Source: Lineus longissimus
Taxonomy: Eukaryota > Nemertea > Pilidiophora > Heteronemertea > Lineidae
DNA length: 64,000 nucleotides
NCBI RefSeq assembly: GCF_910592395.1
Contig: NC_088323.1
Span: forward strand, 11,457,501 to 11,521,500
Reading direction: 5' to 3'
Part shown: one piece after another, positions 10,489 to 20,478 of the stretch
Numbering within the stretch: the stretch's first letter is position 1
Layout of the letters: every line of letters begins with the position of its first letter
Position numbers and translations under genes: made by a program
Notes under the pieces: generated by a model
Database searches by the model: none
What the model was told of the DNA's origin: nothing
The model's input: only the letters and a program-made list of their open reading frames with translations

Positions 10489-10614
10489 AGTAATAGGGAA
10501 ACTTGTCAGTTTTATCCATGTTACGTTTTTGGTAGGTTTTTGCATGATTACGAAGTTTTTTTCCAAATTCCCAAGAAAAGTTGTAGATAGTCGTACATGC
10601 GTTTCCCTATTACT
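10489..10614. repeat. Proposed right terminus of the Polinton with 14-bp inverted motif
   Basis: AGTAATAGGGAAAC (10489-10502) and its exact reverse complement (10601-10614) enclose 98 bases without genes. After 10614 the sequence changes to a C-run and then to a different repeat family. I propose 10614 as the element end. The alternative is an unrelated 126-bp miniature element. The matching left end is outside the window, so the terminal repeat length cannot be measured. Confidence 0.45.
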
Positions 10615-10670
10615 ACCCTCCCCCTGAAAAAAATATTTAAAAAATATGTTAGACAATAAAAAATCCTCGC

Positions 10671-10930
10671 CTTACCATATTATTTTTAATGAAAGCCAAA
10701 CCGATATGATTGAAACGAGTTCACACTCTTTCGTCCAAATATTTTGTATAGTAATCTCTGGACGCACTCACTCGAAGTGCAACCTACGGTGTCCGCAGAG
10801 AATGTCTCGTTTTCTATTTTTGCACTCGGGGTAATGGGTATATTTGGTAGAAGATCCAAATGCACATCACGAACATACCCGAGAGCTCTGCTTAGGCCTT
10901 ACTTGGAAATGCATATTTGACGCGTCCGCT
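10671..10930 (+). repeat. Dispersed repeat, same family as 40390-40650 and (inverted) 39890-40065
   Basis: The block including ATCTCTGGACGCACTCAC and AGATCCAAATGCACATCACG recurs at 40390-40650 in the same orientation, and partly inverted at 39890-40065. It begins within about 60 bases of the Polinton end. No coding potential. Confidence 0.7.
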
Positions 10931-11197
10931 TTAAGTCAACACCCGAGATTTAACTGTTGTCCTCAGTTTCAGTACTTCTGATGATTTTTATGATTGGAAA
11001 TGATACTCAGAAATCCTAGAACCAAGGTTATTTACTATGAGATGCAGTGCGGATTTGCATGTAGCCCTTGTGTGTTCTGAACAAAATTGGATTCAGAAGG
11101 TTGTGTTCACTTAGTTATGCTTGCATTTCTTTACATTTTCATTTGTTATTTTATTTTCATCTTTTCCTACTAATAGCTTGGCATGTGTCCACCTCAG

Positions 11198-11379
11198 TTG
11201 GAAGGTCAGAAAGTTCTGGTCAAGGTGGGCCGGACATCAATACCGACAGACTGATCGACTTTGAGTCAAGTTTGGATGGTTTACCCCCAATGCCTGAGCC
11301 ATCAGAGATGCGGTCTACAACAAGTTCACCATCACCACCACTGCCCCCACCCCCGCCATATGCTGATTACCAACAAGAG
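11198..11379 (+). CDS. Internal exon of a proline-rich host protein
   Basis: The open frame encodes GRSESSGQGGPDINTDRLID through SPPLPPPPPYADYQQE. The 3' boundary is a strong donor, GAG|GTACGT at 11380. The 5' boundary is proposed at CCTCAG|TTGG (11197/11198), preceded by a pyrimidine-rich tract and a branch-point-like TACTAAT 23 bases upstream; an AG at 11176 is an alternative. The exon ends in phase 0, matching the exon at 35351. The peptide contains an acidic segment (LIDFESSLDGLPPMPEP) and a PPPPPY ligand for WW domains. The protein is not recognised; composition suggests a cytoplasmic scaffold or receptor tail. Confidence 0.6.
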
Positions 11380-12388
11380 GTACGTTACAGAATTAACCTG
11401 CTGTTTTTTTTGGCAAGTCCTGTCTCAATCAAACATCTAATTGACCGTCGCAATGTCTTCATATCATAACGAAGAACTATTATTAGCTTCGCTGACTTGT
11501 CAGCAGAGCTGGTAAAATATCTATTCAGAATTGCGTCTGTCTGTCAATCCATCAACATGGGCTCACATTTTGTAACAATAAGACCTAGACTGGAGATTTA
11601 AACTTTATATATAATTTAGCGTCATATTTTTCTCTAATCAGAAACCAAAAATCAGTGCAATTTGGCCTAAATTCAGTATTTGTGACAGCTTTGTTTGAAA
11701 AGGCTTATCTCGCTTACTGGCAAGGGAATAGGGTATAAATTTTGGTCTATGGCGTAGTTAAACTTATACAATGCTACGAAAAAAATGCATATGTACGATT
11801 TAAGCCGCCAGGGGGTGTTATTTGCCCTAGAAAGTTTAAAATTTCAGCGAGGAGGATACCGCGGTGACGTCACATCACGTGATCACGACCCATATTACTG
11901 ATCGCTATGGCCAATCAGATTCAGTCTACTGACAGCACCAGCACTGAACACATCTCAACGTCTCACTGTCTGGTGCGCTCCTGTACAGAAAAACACCAAT
12001 AGACATGAAATATTGCAATACCTAGTATGGATTCTTCCTGTGTAAAATAAAATTTACAGAGCAGATTAACTTCCACGAATAAAAAAGGTCCTACAGGTCT
12101 CGAACTTGTAAAATCTGTAAACATGCCTCCAAATCCCATTATGATAATGAAGAGATTGCCCCATATCTGGGAGACTGTTTTGAAACCATCGCTAATTTTG
12201 TAAGATCGGTGCCTCGCTATTTGGTTTTAAAAACCCTATTTTTCCCCATCAAAACAGCACTTTCATTATTCAAATGATAACTTATTGTCTGAAGACTTAT
12301 TTCATAGCAGAAAAGTACTAATAACTCTGATTTGATGCGAAAAATCTAACTTTATTTGATGACTTGATTTTCCCTTGGCCGTGGATCA
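11380..12388. other. Intronic sequence without genes
   Basis: No coding frame, only AT-rich DNA. A 35-base segment around 11845-11880 (GAGGAGGATACCGCGGTGAC) is repeated inverted at 12863-12905, flanking the MITE at 12389-12832; the pair may be ends of an older element into which the MITE went. Confidence 0.5.
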
Positions 12389-12832
12389 GAGACAAGACCA
12401 CAATTGATTTTTTAAGCCTTTTAGCAGTGAAATTGTCAATGTTTGACCGCGACGCATCAAATACTGCGTTTGGTTGTGAATCTGAAATTTAGATTATGTT
12501 ATTCCGGACAGTCGGGCAAGTAAATGGTGAAAAATAAACTGGTGATTGACCACGGAAATTTGTTGATAATCGACAAATTAGACAGACTTTGATATTTCCA
12601 CTCTTTTCAGCCAACTGGCAGAAAAAACTCAAAACACGCCCCCTATTACCCAATTAGCATAATTCGAAATTAATTTTTTCATCAAATAATTTCTTTATAT
12701 CTGTAGACTTGCCACAACAAATATTTTTTCAATACTTCTCCAAATATGTACTTGAGAGTTAAAAACATGCACTCGTCTAATTGATAGGCCTCGACCCTCC
12801 AACCTATGAATATTCATTAGTGGTCTTGTCTC
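12389..12832 (-). mobile_element. MITE of the GAGACAAGACCAC family, copy A
   Basis: A 444-bp non-coding element ending in GAGACAAGACCAC and its inverse GTGGTCTTGTCTC. Flanks are ATCA and ATCG, an approximate 4-bp duplication. The same element recurs at 29679-31316, 41879-42301 and 45808-46250; this copy is inverted relative to them. Family characters are TTCATAGGTTGGAGG near one end and AACTACCAGTTTA in the middle. Confidence 0.85.
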
Positions 12833-13246
12833 ATCGAGTTTGTTTACAATATGCAGCGCCATCTTGGAAAAGCCGTGACGTCACCGCGGTATCCTCCTTG
12901 AAATTTCAGTTGTATTCTGCTCACGCATCAGCTACATGCAAACAGCGGCCATTTTTTCCACGTGAAGCGATGATAGCATTCGTTAGTATTAAAATAACCT
13001 CAAAATCAAAGGTATAAGTCGACCATCCCATCCGCTCAACACACCGGGTGAGATGTCTAGATTACACTGGGCGTAAAAAGGGGTATTGGTAAACAGAGAA
13101 CTCAACAAATGAAGAACTAGATAACTCAAATGATCGATTAGTTTTGCCTATAGTTCCACTATCGGCTGTAAGGCGGCGCTGTACTTAAGAACAACTCGTA
13201 AATTTTTAACTTGTTGTCCTTTCCTTTTGTAGTCCATGCAATGATG

Positions 13247-13440
13247 CAGAGTCCCTTCACCATCATGATTGGTGTGTAAGGAGATGTAGTCCCAGTGAAG
13301 CAGAGTCCCTTCACTATCATAATTGGTGTGTAAAGAGATGTAGTCCCAGTGAAGCCGAGTCCCTTCACTATCATGATCCGTGTGTAAGGAGATGTAGTCC
13401 CAGTGAAGCAGAGTCCCTTCACTATCATGATTGGTGTGTA
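13247..13440. repeat. 54-bp tandem repeat, ~3.6 units
   Basis: Units start at 13247, 13301, 13355 and 13409, each beginning CAGAGTCCCTTCA. Since 54 is a multiple of three, open frames run through it on the minus strand, giving repetitive peptides; I regard those as by-products. Confidence 0.9.
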
Positions 13441-13599
13441 GGCTAAATAGCATTGTAGTTTCAAAATAGTAGAATAAATATTGTAACTTCAGTAAAATTA
13501 TTTATTTGGAAGTAAAGGTATGAATATAGAAAAATACAAAATATCAGTATGCACCATTTCAATCAAATTCACATACATGTAATAACAAAACGTTAATTA

Positions 13600-13990
13600 C
13601 AGTGTCAGATCAAAGTCATTGAGCAATCATATTTATTCAAACAGAACAAAACTTTATGATTAAATGTTACCCGGTATAAAAATTAACAACAGCTGACAAT
13701 ATGCAACACTGTCTTTTGACTTCGATGATTAATCTTGTCCAGCAAGTATTTGACAAATTTAGATTCGTGTACAGTGATTAAAATCATTGGGCAATCATAC
13801 TCTTCCATTCAAACAGAACAAAACTTCATGATTAAATGTTAAAAAACCTAACAACAGCTGACAATATGCAACACTTTTAACTTCAATGATTAATCTTGTC
13901 CAGCAAGTAATTGACAAATTTAGATTTATGTACAGTGATTAAAATCATTGGGCAATCATACTCTTTCATTCAAACAGAACAAAACTTTAT
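13600..13990. repeat. ~165-bp tandem repeat, ~2.3 units
   Basis: GGGCAATCATACTCTTCCAT-type sequence occurs at 13621, 13789 and 13950, with CAACAGCTGACAATATGCAA and CTTGTCCAGCAAGTA shared between units, so the period is 161-168 bases. Confidence 0.85.
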
Positions 13991-14054
13991 GAACTAATCG
14001 ATCATTTGAGTTCTCTAGTTCTTCATTTGTTGAGTTCTCTGTTTACCAATACCC

Positions 14055-16445
14055 CATAAAAAGTCCTACCCAATGCGAAGGGTTCCACAAATACAGTGCG
14101 GGTCCGTCTCCGCAAAGTATGAGGTCGGTGATCTGTTGCGGTAAGTGCGGCTTTCCGCCGCATTTCCGAGGCGACACGATACCGGCTTGAAGGCCATGAC
14201 TCCAGCTTTTATGATTGGATAACATGTACAAATCCTCAAAGACTGGACTTAAAGCTCCATATTAAATCAAGTTTGATCAAAATTGAAGCACCCAATCTAG
14301 AGATATAGCAAATTAACTGTTTTGTTTACATGTTATGTAACAGCCTTGGTAAGGTTTCTAAGGAGCGTTCTCCAACCCCATTTATCGCCATGGCGGGCCG
14401 CCATCCCGAAAATTTCGAGTGACTCGCCCGCCAAGTTGCCATCCTTTGCCGCCTTGCCGGATTTTTCACCCACCAAGCCAAATAAAATTGAAATCATGTA
14501 TCACGTATCTTCTCGTTTGATCCAGTTGTACCCCGTATATTAATTGAAAGAGACTGCTGATTTTACGCCGACAGCTATTATCATCCACCTGCGGCACACC
14601 TGCAATCACACTTGTTTAGTCTACGATCTTTTTTTATCATGATTAAAAACAACCGTCCCCGCTCTACCGCTAGCCGATCGTACAGGTGCGCTTTTGTCCA
14701 CTCCCTTGACCTCGTTGCCAAGGCTACGGGTGATTGTTATTGGCTGACCGTCGTCTGCCGGAACACGTGGATAGTAATGGTAGTACTTCGGGCAGTGCAG
14801 TTGAGTTGGGCGCGCGAAGTGGATATCGCTACTGACTGGGTAGGTCTGCATATTTTTATTCTATTGGTTGGAATTGTGACTGCTCGCTCAAAATTTCTTA
14901 ATGAGAGTAGGCGAACGCTTACGTAGCGGCTAGTAGCCTACTGCCAGCCCGGCGGTTTTGCGACTTTCTGTCTGTTCTTTCCACGTCTGGCGCTAAAAGC
15001 TTCCGTCGCACACAGAAATGCCCCGTGTCGAGGCTACCATAAAAGCTTCAAAATCAACTCCTCAGGTGTCAGGAAATTACGTCTAAGCCTCCCAAATTTT
15101 GAAATTTTTCCGGGACCCCATTAGCGGAATGGCTCACGCCTACGGCGATCGCTGGCCGGCTTCGCGGCGAGGCGGATTCCTGAAATTTGGAGAACGCTGC
15201 TAAGTGAGGTCAGACGACAGGTTTACTGACATAGATCAGGCTGATGTTGGATTTCTTACTATAAATACTATAAATTTGTCTGTATCACCTTACCTTATTA
15301 TAAAGTATATCAAAGCTTTGAATTAGAAATACGTTATGATTGTTCAAGTATTGTATAAATTGATGCAATTTTCTGTAAGCAGAATCGAATTTAAAAAAAT
15401 TAATTAAGTCCTATGAATTTGCCTAAATTGTCTATAAAACCTAAATTAGACCATATGTGTGGGGGTCTATGTTGTTTTTGTCATTGATTATGTTTTCCCA
15501 CTTCATGAATTAGCTCAAATAGCACTTTCTAGATGTGAGATTCGGCTTCTAAGTAAATATGACTGGTTTTCAAAAAAAATCAAAAAATTAGATTAATTTA
15601 TTTTTTGGAATACAATAAACTCATTTATAATGCGCAAAAGGATGCTTTAATACTTGAACATCGAAAGTGTCAATGAAAAATCGATTTCATAAATCAATTT
15701 TTAGAGTATTAATTGATACTTGTCCTCCCAAGTAGGACAATAGCCTGGACTACATTACAACTTTTGGTAAACCCGCCGCCTGGCTCTAACAAGCCAGTTG
15801 CTAGCCTGATTAGGTAATCTAGTTGTCAAATACGTAAATGGCTATAACTTCAAAATGGATGGAGCAAATTGCATGGGGTTTTCTGTATTGTATAAATTGT
15901 TAGGTGCACTTTTAAAATCGCCCGACAGCAGGAAATGGCAAAATACCTGGAGTCATGGCACGCGCAGCTTTCGGTCGAAACTAATCTCTTCCTGATTGTT
16001 GTGTTGCGACCTTGTTTCTTCTGTGTACGTGCATTGTAGGGAAATTGTACTCACATGGATATGGATAGAGATAATGTTTCTTTTTTTTTAATGATAGATG
16101 CATTGCTTTAAATTTTGTCAATCTATCAGTAGGCCTAGGTTTTATTAAATCCATACAAGAGAAAATAAGACAATGCAACAATTGACAATTCTGTTACCAA
16201 AGCCTCCAACGGCATCTGGGGCAAGTGCATGATACATTGTTAATATATAAAGAAGACGAAAAATCACCGAGGAATTAAATTTCTCCCGGAAAAAGGGGCT
16301 TTCTCATTTTGTACTGACAGATACCATGATGGTCGACTAATAGAGCAGAATATAATTATTTGTTTCTCGTGGACACTCAGTCTTTGGACATTTGAACTTT
16401 TGCATTGTGTAACTTCCCTCGGGTTTTCCCAATATTAAAGTTTAT
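14055..16445. other. Non-coding intronic region
   Basis: 14,100-15,210 is relatively GC-rich (GGCGGGCCGCC and similar), the rest AT-rich. Open frames at 14,612-14,926 and nearby have no recognisable features. A weak inverted pair (GGAGCGTTCTCCA at 14,367 and TGGAGAACGCTGCT at 15,188) may mark an old element. Confidence 0.4.
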
Positions 16446-17430
16446 GGCTCACCGGTACGGTGAGTCTATACAACACCGCAGTGTCTGTCTTCCGTCGTCC
16501 GTTGTATCCTGTTTCAAAAACAGTGGCACGTTTCTTAACCACTAGGGCTATGGACTCAAAACTTTGTATGCATGACCCCCCAGCTAAGGTGACCTCTGAC
16601 ACTGAATTGCGGTCCGGTTTGATTCTTGACTTGGCCACCAGGGGGCCAAAACTGAAAACATAAATAGTGTGATATCTCACCTATTAGTGATTTGTTTTTG
16701 CAAGGATATATCACATGTCGTGCGTGTTTTTGATTTGACCTACTTTTCAAGGTGACACAGGGCAAATGGTGTTAATTTGCCGTTTGAGTAACTATGGCAC
16801 GTTTCTTAACCAGTTAATCTATGAACTTTTGGTGCACATGACTCCCTACATCATATAACCTCCGACACCGAATTTCGGTCTGACCTGATTCTCGACTTGG
16901 CCTCCAGGGGCCCAAAACGAAAACAGATAAAAAGTGCAATATCTTGCTTAATAGTGACTTGTTTTCAATTTTGTTTTTATGGTAGGTACTCAGAGCAAGG
17001 AAACATCACGTACTGATGGATTTTTGATTTGACCTAATTGTCAAGGTCACAGAGGTCCAATGGTGTGAATTGGCCGTTTGTGTGTAACTATGGCACGTTT
17101 CTTAACCACTAAAGCTATAAAGTTGAAATTTGGTACACAGGACTCCCTATGTCATGTAACCTCGGACACCGAATTTCAATCTGATCTGGTACTCAACTTG
17201 GTCATCAGGAGGCCAAAACTAAAATAGGTAAAAAGTGCATTATCTCGTTTATTAGTGCTTGTTTTTGATGATATTCTCATGGTACTTACTCCAAGCAACG
17301 ATACATCACATGTCATACCGACTTTGGTTTGACCTATATACTATACATGTACAATGTTTCTTAACCAGGATGTATTCCAAAGCACCAAATATCTATACGG
17401 TGAGCAAAATGGCCCCTGGCCGTTTCATTT
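16446..17430 (+). repeat. GGCTCACC tandem-repeat element, ~1 kb copy
   Basis: Begins GGCTCACCGGTACGGTGAG, then GTC-rich DNA, then three ~270-300-base units each with GGCACGTTTCTTAACCA, a GGCCACCAGG core and a TTTGACCT...AAGGTCACAG block, ending with CGGTGAGCAAAATGGCC. The same organisation recurs at 27.5-28.6 and 51-64 kb. No transposase is seen; possibly non-autonomous. Confidence 0.85.
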
Positions 17431-18649
17431 CATACATTGACAGCTAGAGCTACCATGTCAGCAATATTGTGAGTGTATAAGGTACATTTCGATTTTCCTC
17501 TGCCTCTAGTAAATACGAGCAGTGTACCCGGCAGCGCAACTGCCATGGTGGTGTCCTGATTACAGAGGTCCGATTGTATGGAAATGATCCATTTGGGCCC
17601 AAAGTCCCTGCCCCCAATAGAGAGAGTCGGGCGTCAACAGTACAAAGGTGTCTACTAAGAGATGTTCAACTGTATAATCCAATAAACTTGCCGAAGTTCA
17701 AAAGGGAGGATAAGGCAAGTTGGCCTAAGCATGGGATGATGGCACAGAATTTTGTTTAATTTTCGCATAACTCATTGGGGGAGTGTATAACAATTTTATC
17801 TTGTAACGAATACTCAGATAAGCAAATCAGCAGTGTGATCGTCTTTTAACCAAAGAAAAAAGGGTTAACACATTTTGCTCTGATGCTTTTGAAACTAGGC
17901 AGTTTGCTGGCAAAATGTATTTTTCAATATTAATAGGAAGGTTTTGCAACCACAACGAACGACGACAGTTTGTCGGGTCATCAAGCCATGTGCTAATTCA
18001 TTTACACTCGTAAATCAACTTCTATACTAATTTGTACGGGGAATCGGGGAAACTTTTGAATAAAGTCGTCAAGAAAGTTCATTTACATACATGTACTTCG
18101 TACTCTGTACTTCTGCTTAATATTTATAACTATACCATTGTTTAGTAGAGCTACATGTAGGTCTACTTTGACCTTGAACTGAAAATAAAGAACATGGTTG
18201 TGTTTAGAATTGTGACTTTGATGAACAGTAATTTTACAAAAAATATAAAAGTTATTTTGTTCTAAGGACACTTTGTGGGACAATTTCGTTCTTAACTTGA
18301 CAGACTGATGATGAGGTCAGGCTGAACATGACAAATCCTTTGTAGTGAAATGTCTCATCTGACAACAAAAAAGAAGATTTGTAAGTTCTCTCTCTCTTTG
18401 CATAAATCTACAAAATGAAGTGTTTCATAATTGGACAAAATCATGCATCAATTTTGTTAAAGCACTGTCAGATTGATATATATGCTTTTCGCTTGGAGAT
18501 CATTCATCTTTGGGGAGAAAAAGAGGTTTTTGAAACCCCACTTTCTCAAAGAAACTTCAAAAACTAGTACAATATATATGTATATATAATAATATGGCAT
18601 TTATTCGTAACAAGTAGTTACAGACAGTGTAGTATTCGTGTGCTTATAT
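17431..18649. other. Non-coding intronic region
   Basis: AT-rich sequence with no frames, repeats or signals that I can support. Confidence 0.4.
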
Positions 18650-18890
18650 ATACATGTGCGTGTGCATGTGCAGAAACACCCAAAATACATTTCTCCCCTA
18701 GAAAGGAACAATTCGTCAACATTTACTTCTACATGTATATGATACGAAGCAACTTGAAGGTCCAGTGATATATCTAAGATTACAGAAATTATTTGTTATA
18801 CATCATCTATTGAACTGCACCAGATTGAAAATTGACTAGGTATAACATATCAGTTGTATGCTTGGCTTCTCCTGGGTTTTCTTCCCTAAA
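18650..18890 (-). repeat. LINE-like 3' sequence, inverted match to 26876-27090
   Basis: About 220 bases here are the reverse complement of 26876-27090, sharing ACTTGAAGGTCCAGTGATAT and ACACCCAAAATACATTTCT, with substitutions and small indels. On the minus strand it lies downstream of the reverse-transcriptase remnant, so I read it as the untranslated tail of that LINE, with a second tail copy at 26.9 kb. Confidence 0.6.
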
Positions 18891-19139
18891 GTACATGAAA
18901 TCACAGATTACCGAAGCCAGTTGAGCTGTTTCAATGTCCACGTGAGGAGTCTTAATGTTGTTTGCGATTATGTGCTGTACCGAGTGTCAGGGAATTTGAA
19001 GATAGTCTGCAATGTTACTGATGTTCTTTAATGTTGACCACATACTTCCACCCAGGGAGAGTCGGCTTGCAAAGAAAATTGGTACAATGTCATGATTTAA
19101 AGACCAATTTAAGAAATTTAGGAAATGTCTTTTTAATAT
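18891..19139 (-). pseudogene. LINE reverse-transcriptase C-terminal continuation
   Basis: On the minus strand the sequence left of the pogo-like element continues the LINE frame of 23526-24053: past the TA duplication it reads NIKKTFPKFLKLVFKS, then a stop and further damaged frame. This shows that the two LINE pieces were one before the 19142-23523 insertion. Confidence 0.5.
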
Positions 19140-20277
19140 TACAGTACAACCTCTCTATTGCGGACACCCATGGGGCTGGGCCCAGGTGTCCGCAATGGAG
19201 AGGTGTCCGCAATAGAGATAGGTGGAGTTGAAGTTCCCACCTTGCAGGTTTGGTTTTCTCTGTGTCGACATCTCGCGTAGAAACTTTGAACCTGTTAACT
19301 GATTGGTCTTTGCTTGTGATGTTGCGTGGAATGACGTGAGCTACTTTGGAACTCAGGGAGTGAATAATCTCTCTAGTAAAAGGTGCCCTTTTTATTGACA
19401 TGTCTCCACGTCCTGTCATAATCCTACTATATAATTTGACTAACACACCGCAATGTTTGTGTGCTGAATCTGGTGTCATGTGGTCCTGTGCTCGCCTAGA
19501 AAGTTGCCAATATCCTTTGTTTGTATGTTAACTGTGTCCTCATCCATGTTTTAGAATTTATAATAAAGCGAATTTAACAACAAATTTGCGACTTTTACTG
19601 TGTTATTTCACATGCACTTCATTTTATGCGAATGATGGAATCTTCAAAACAACAACAGAGATGAGGAGCTAACGAAACAACGAAAACTACCTGTGACTAC
19701 TGACTACCTATCAACCCTCCAGTGTTTCGAATAACATTCACCTATTCGCCATTGTTTTCATCAGTGCTATATTCATCCACGTTTTGCCACAAAATAAAGC
19801 AGGTAAGTGATCAGCTGGACCTCCTATTACACAGAAAATACTCAACAAATGAACAATAATGTGACTCATAGCATATTAGATGCACCAAACAACTGCAAAA
19901 CGATACATGTGTGTAAGAAGCATGCCATCCGACAATTGGAAGTGCATACCATCCGACAATTGGAAGTGCATATTTTTCGTCCTACCCAAAGACATCAGGT
20001 GCTTATTTCTTCCCTCTTTCTTAGCCTATGCTTGCCTAGAACACCTCCCTCAATGCAACCAACGATGACTCAGATTGCCTGCCTGCCTCTGTCCGACTTC
20101 TGTAACAAAAAGTGTCCGACAATAGATTTTTCATCCCTCCACTTCCACACAAATACATGTCCGACAATTGATTTCCCTGTGTGTGCCATTCCCTAACCAA
20201 GAGGAAGGTGCTCATCCAGTGCACATTACTTTCAATATCTAATCATCTTATGATATATATTTCCATCCTCCTTTCAG

Positions 20278-20478
20278 AATCCAGGATCAAGTGATCAAGT
20301 GGTGCACAGTCACAGTCACCAAAACTTTCGTCATTGTTCAATCAAAGGTGCTGACATTGCAACCCTGAGGAAGGAGGCAAACGTCTCCTTCGAAAGAATC
20401 ATTACCAAAGCAGAGACCTTGCAAAAAGAAATGTGCTTTAGGTTCAAAGCTGCTAAGAAATTCAGTTCATCCACCACT
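20278..20478 (+). pseudogene. Exon-like coding segment, first part, interrupted by an element
   Basis: Follows an acceptor-like TTTCAG (20272-20277) with a pyrimidine-rich stretch and is open from the first base, in phase 0: NPGSSDQVVHSHSHQ, then a charged helix (TLRKEANVSFERIITKAETL, QKEMCFRFKAAKKF) and the start of a Ser/Thr/Pro region. The frame is cut by the element 20479-22054 and continues at 22055. It is embedded in the pogo/Tigger-like element. No upstream exon within the element is evident. Not recognised; it may be a captured host gene end, an exon of the element's own protein, or the last exon of a host transcript. Confidence 0.45.

Larger units (their letters stand above)
433..10614 (+). 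mobile_element. Polinton/Maverick DNA transposon, right-hand ~10 kb, degenerate
   Basis: A continuous block of virus-like genes: integrase C-terminus with chromodomain, HNH protein, protein-primed family B DNA polymerase and penton-like protein rightward, then four convergent genes leftward. This combination of retroviral-type integrase plus pPolB defines Polintons/Mavericks. The right end is proposed at 10614, where an inverted copy of a 14-base motif (GTTTCCCTATTACT) closes the element; Polinton ends usually begin AG. The left side is cut by the element at 1-432, so the rest is outside the window. At least seven reading-frame lesions are seen. Major capsid, FtsK/HerA-type ATPase and Ulp1-type protease were not found in this part. 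Confidence 0.9.
13080..14054. mobile_element. Non-autonomous DNA element with ~66-bp inverted repeats and two tandem arrays
   Basis: The ends GGGGTATTGGTAAACAGAG (13080 on) and the reverse complement (to 14054) pair over about 66 bases with few mismatches. TAAAAA lies next to both ends, a possible target duplication. The inside is made almost wholly of two tandem arrays (13247-13440 and about 13600-13990). No transposase. Confidence 0.8.

Noticed and set aside
13148-13464. Repetitive open frames on the minus strand (HTNHDSEGT-like peptides)
   Set aside because: They exist in two frames at once because the 54-bp tandem unit is a multiple of three; no start context or homologous protein is recognised.
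14612-14926. 104-codon open frame in the GC-rich block
   Set aside because: No motif, no splice signals, and high GC alone makes stop-free frames more likely.
19807-20196. 129-codon open frame upstream of the exon-like segment
   Set aside because: Contains a duplicated 25-base unit (19926-19972) and Cys/Thr-rich low-complexity sequence; no recognisable domain.
10614-20278. Missing Polinton genes (major capsid, ATPase, protease)
   Set aside because: I looked for jelly-roll, Walker and Ulp1-type motifs in the open frames and found none; this interval is intronic and repeat DNA.
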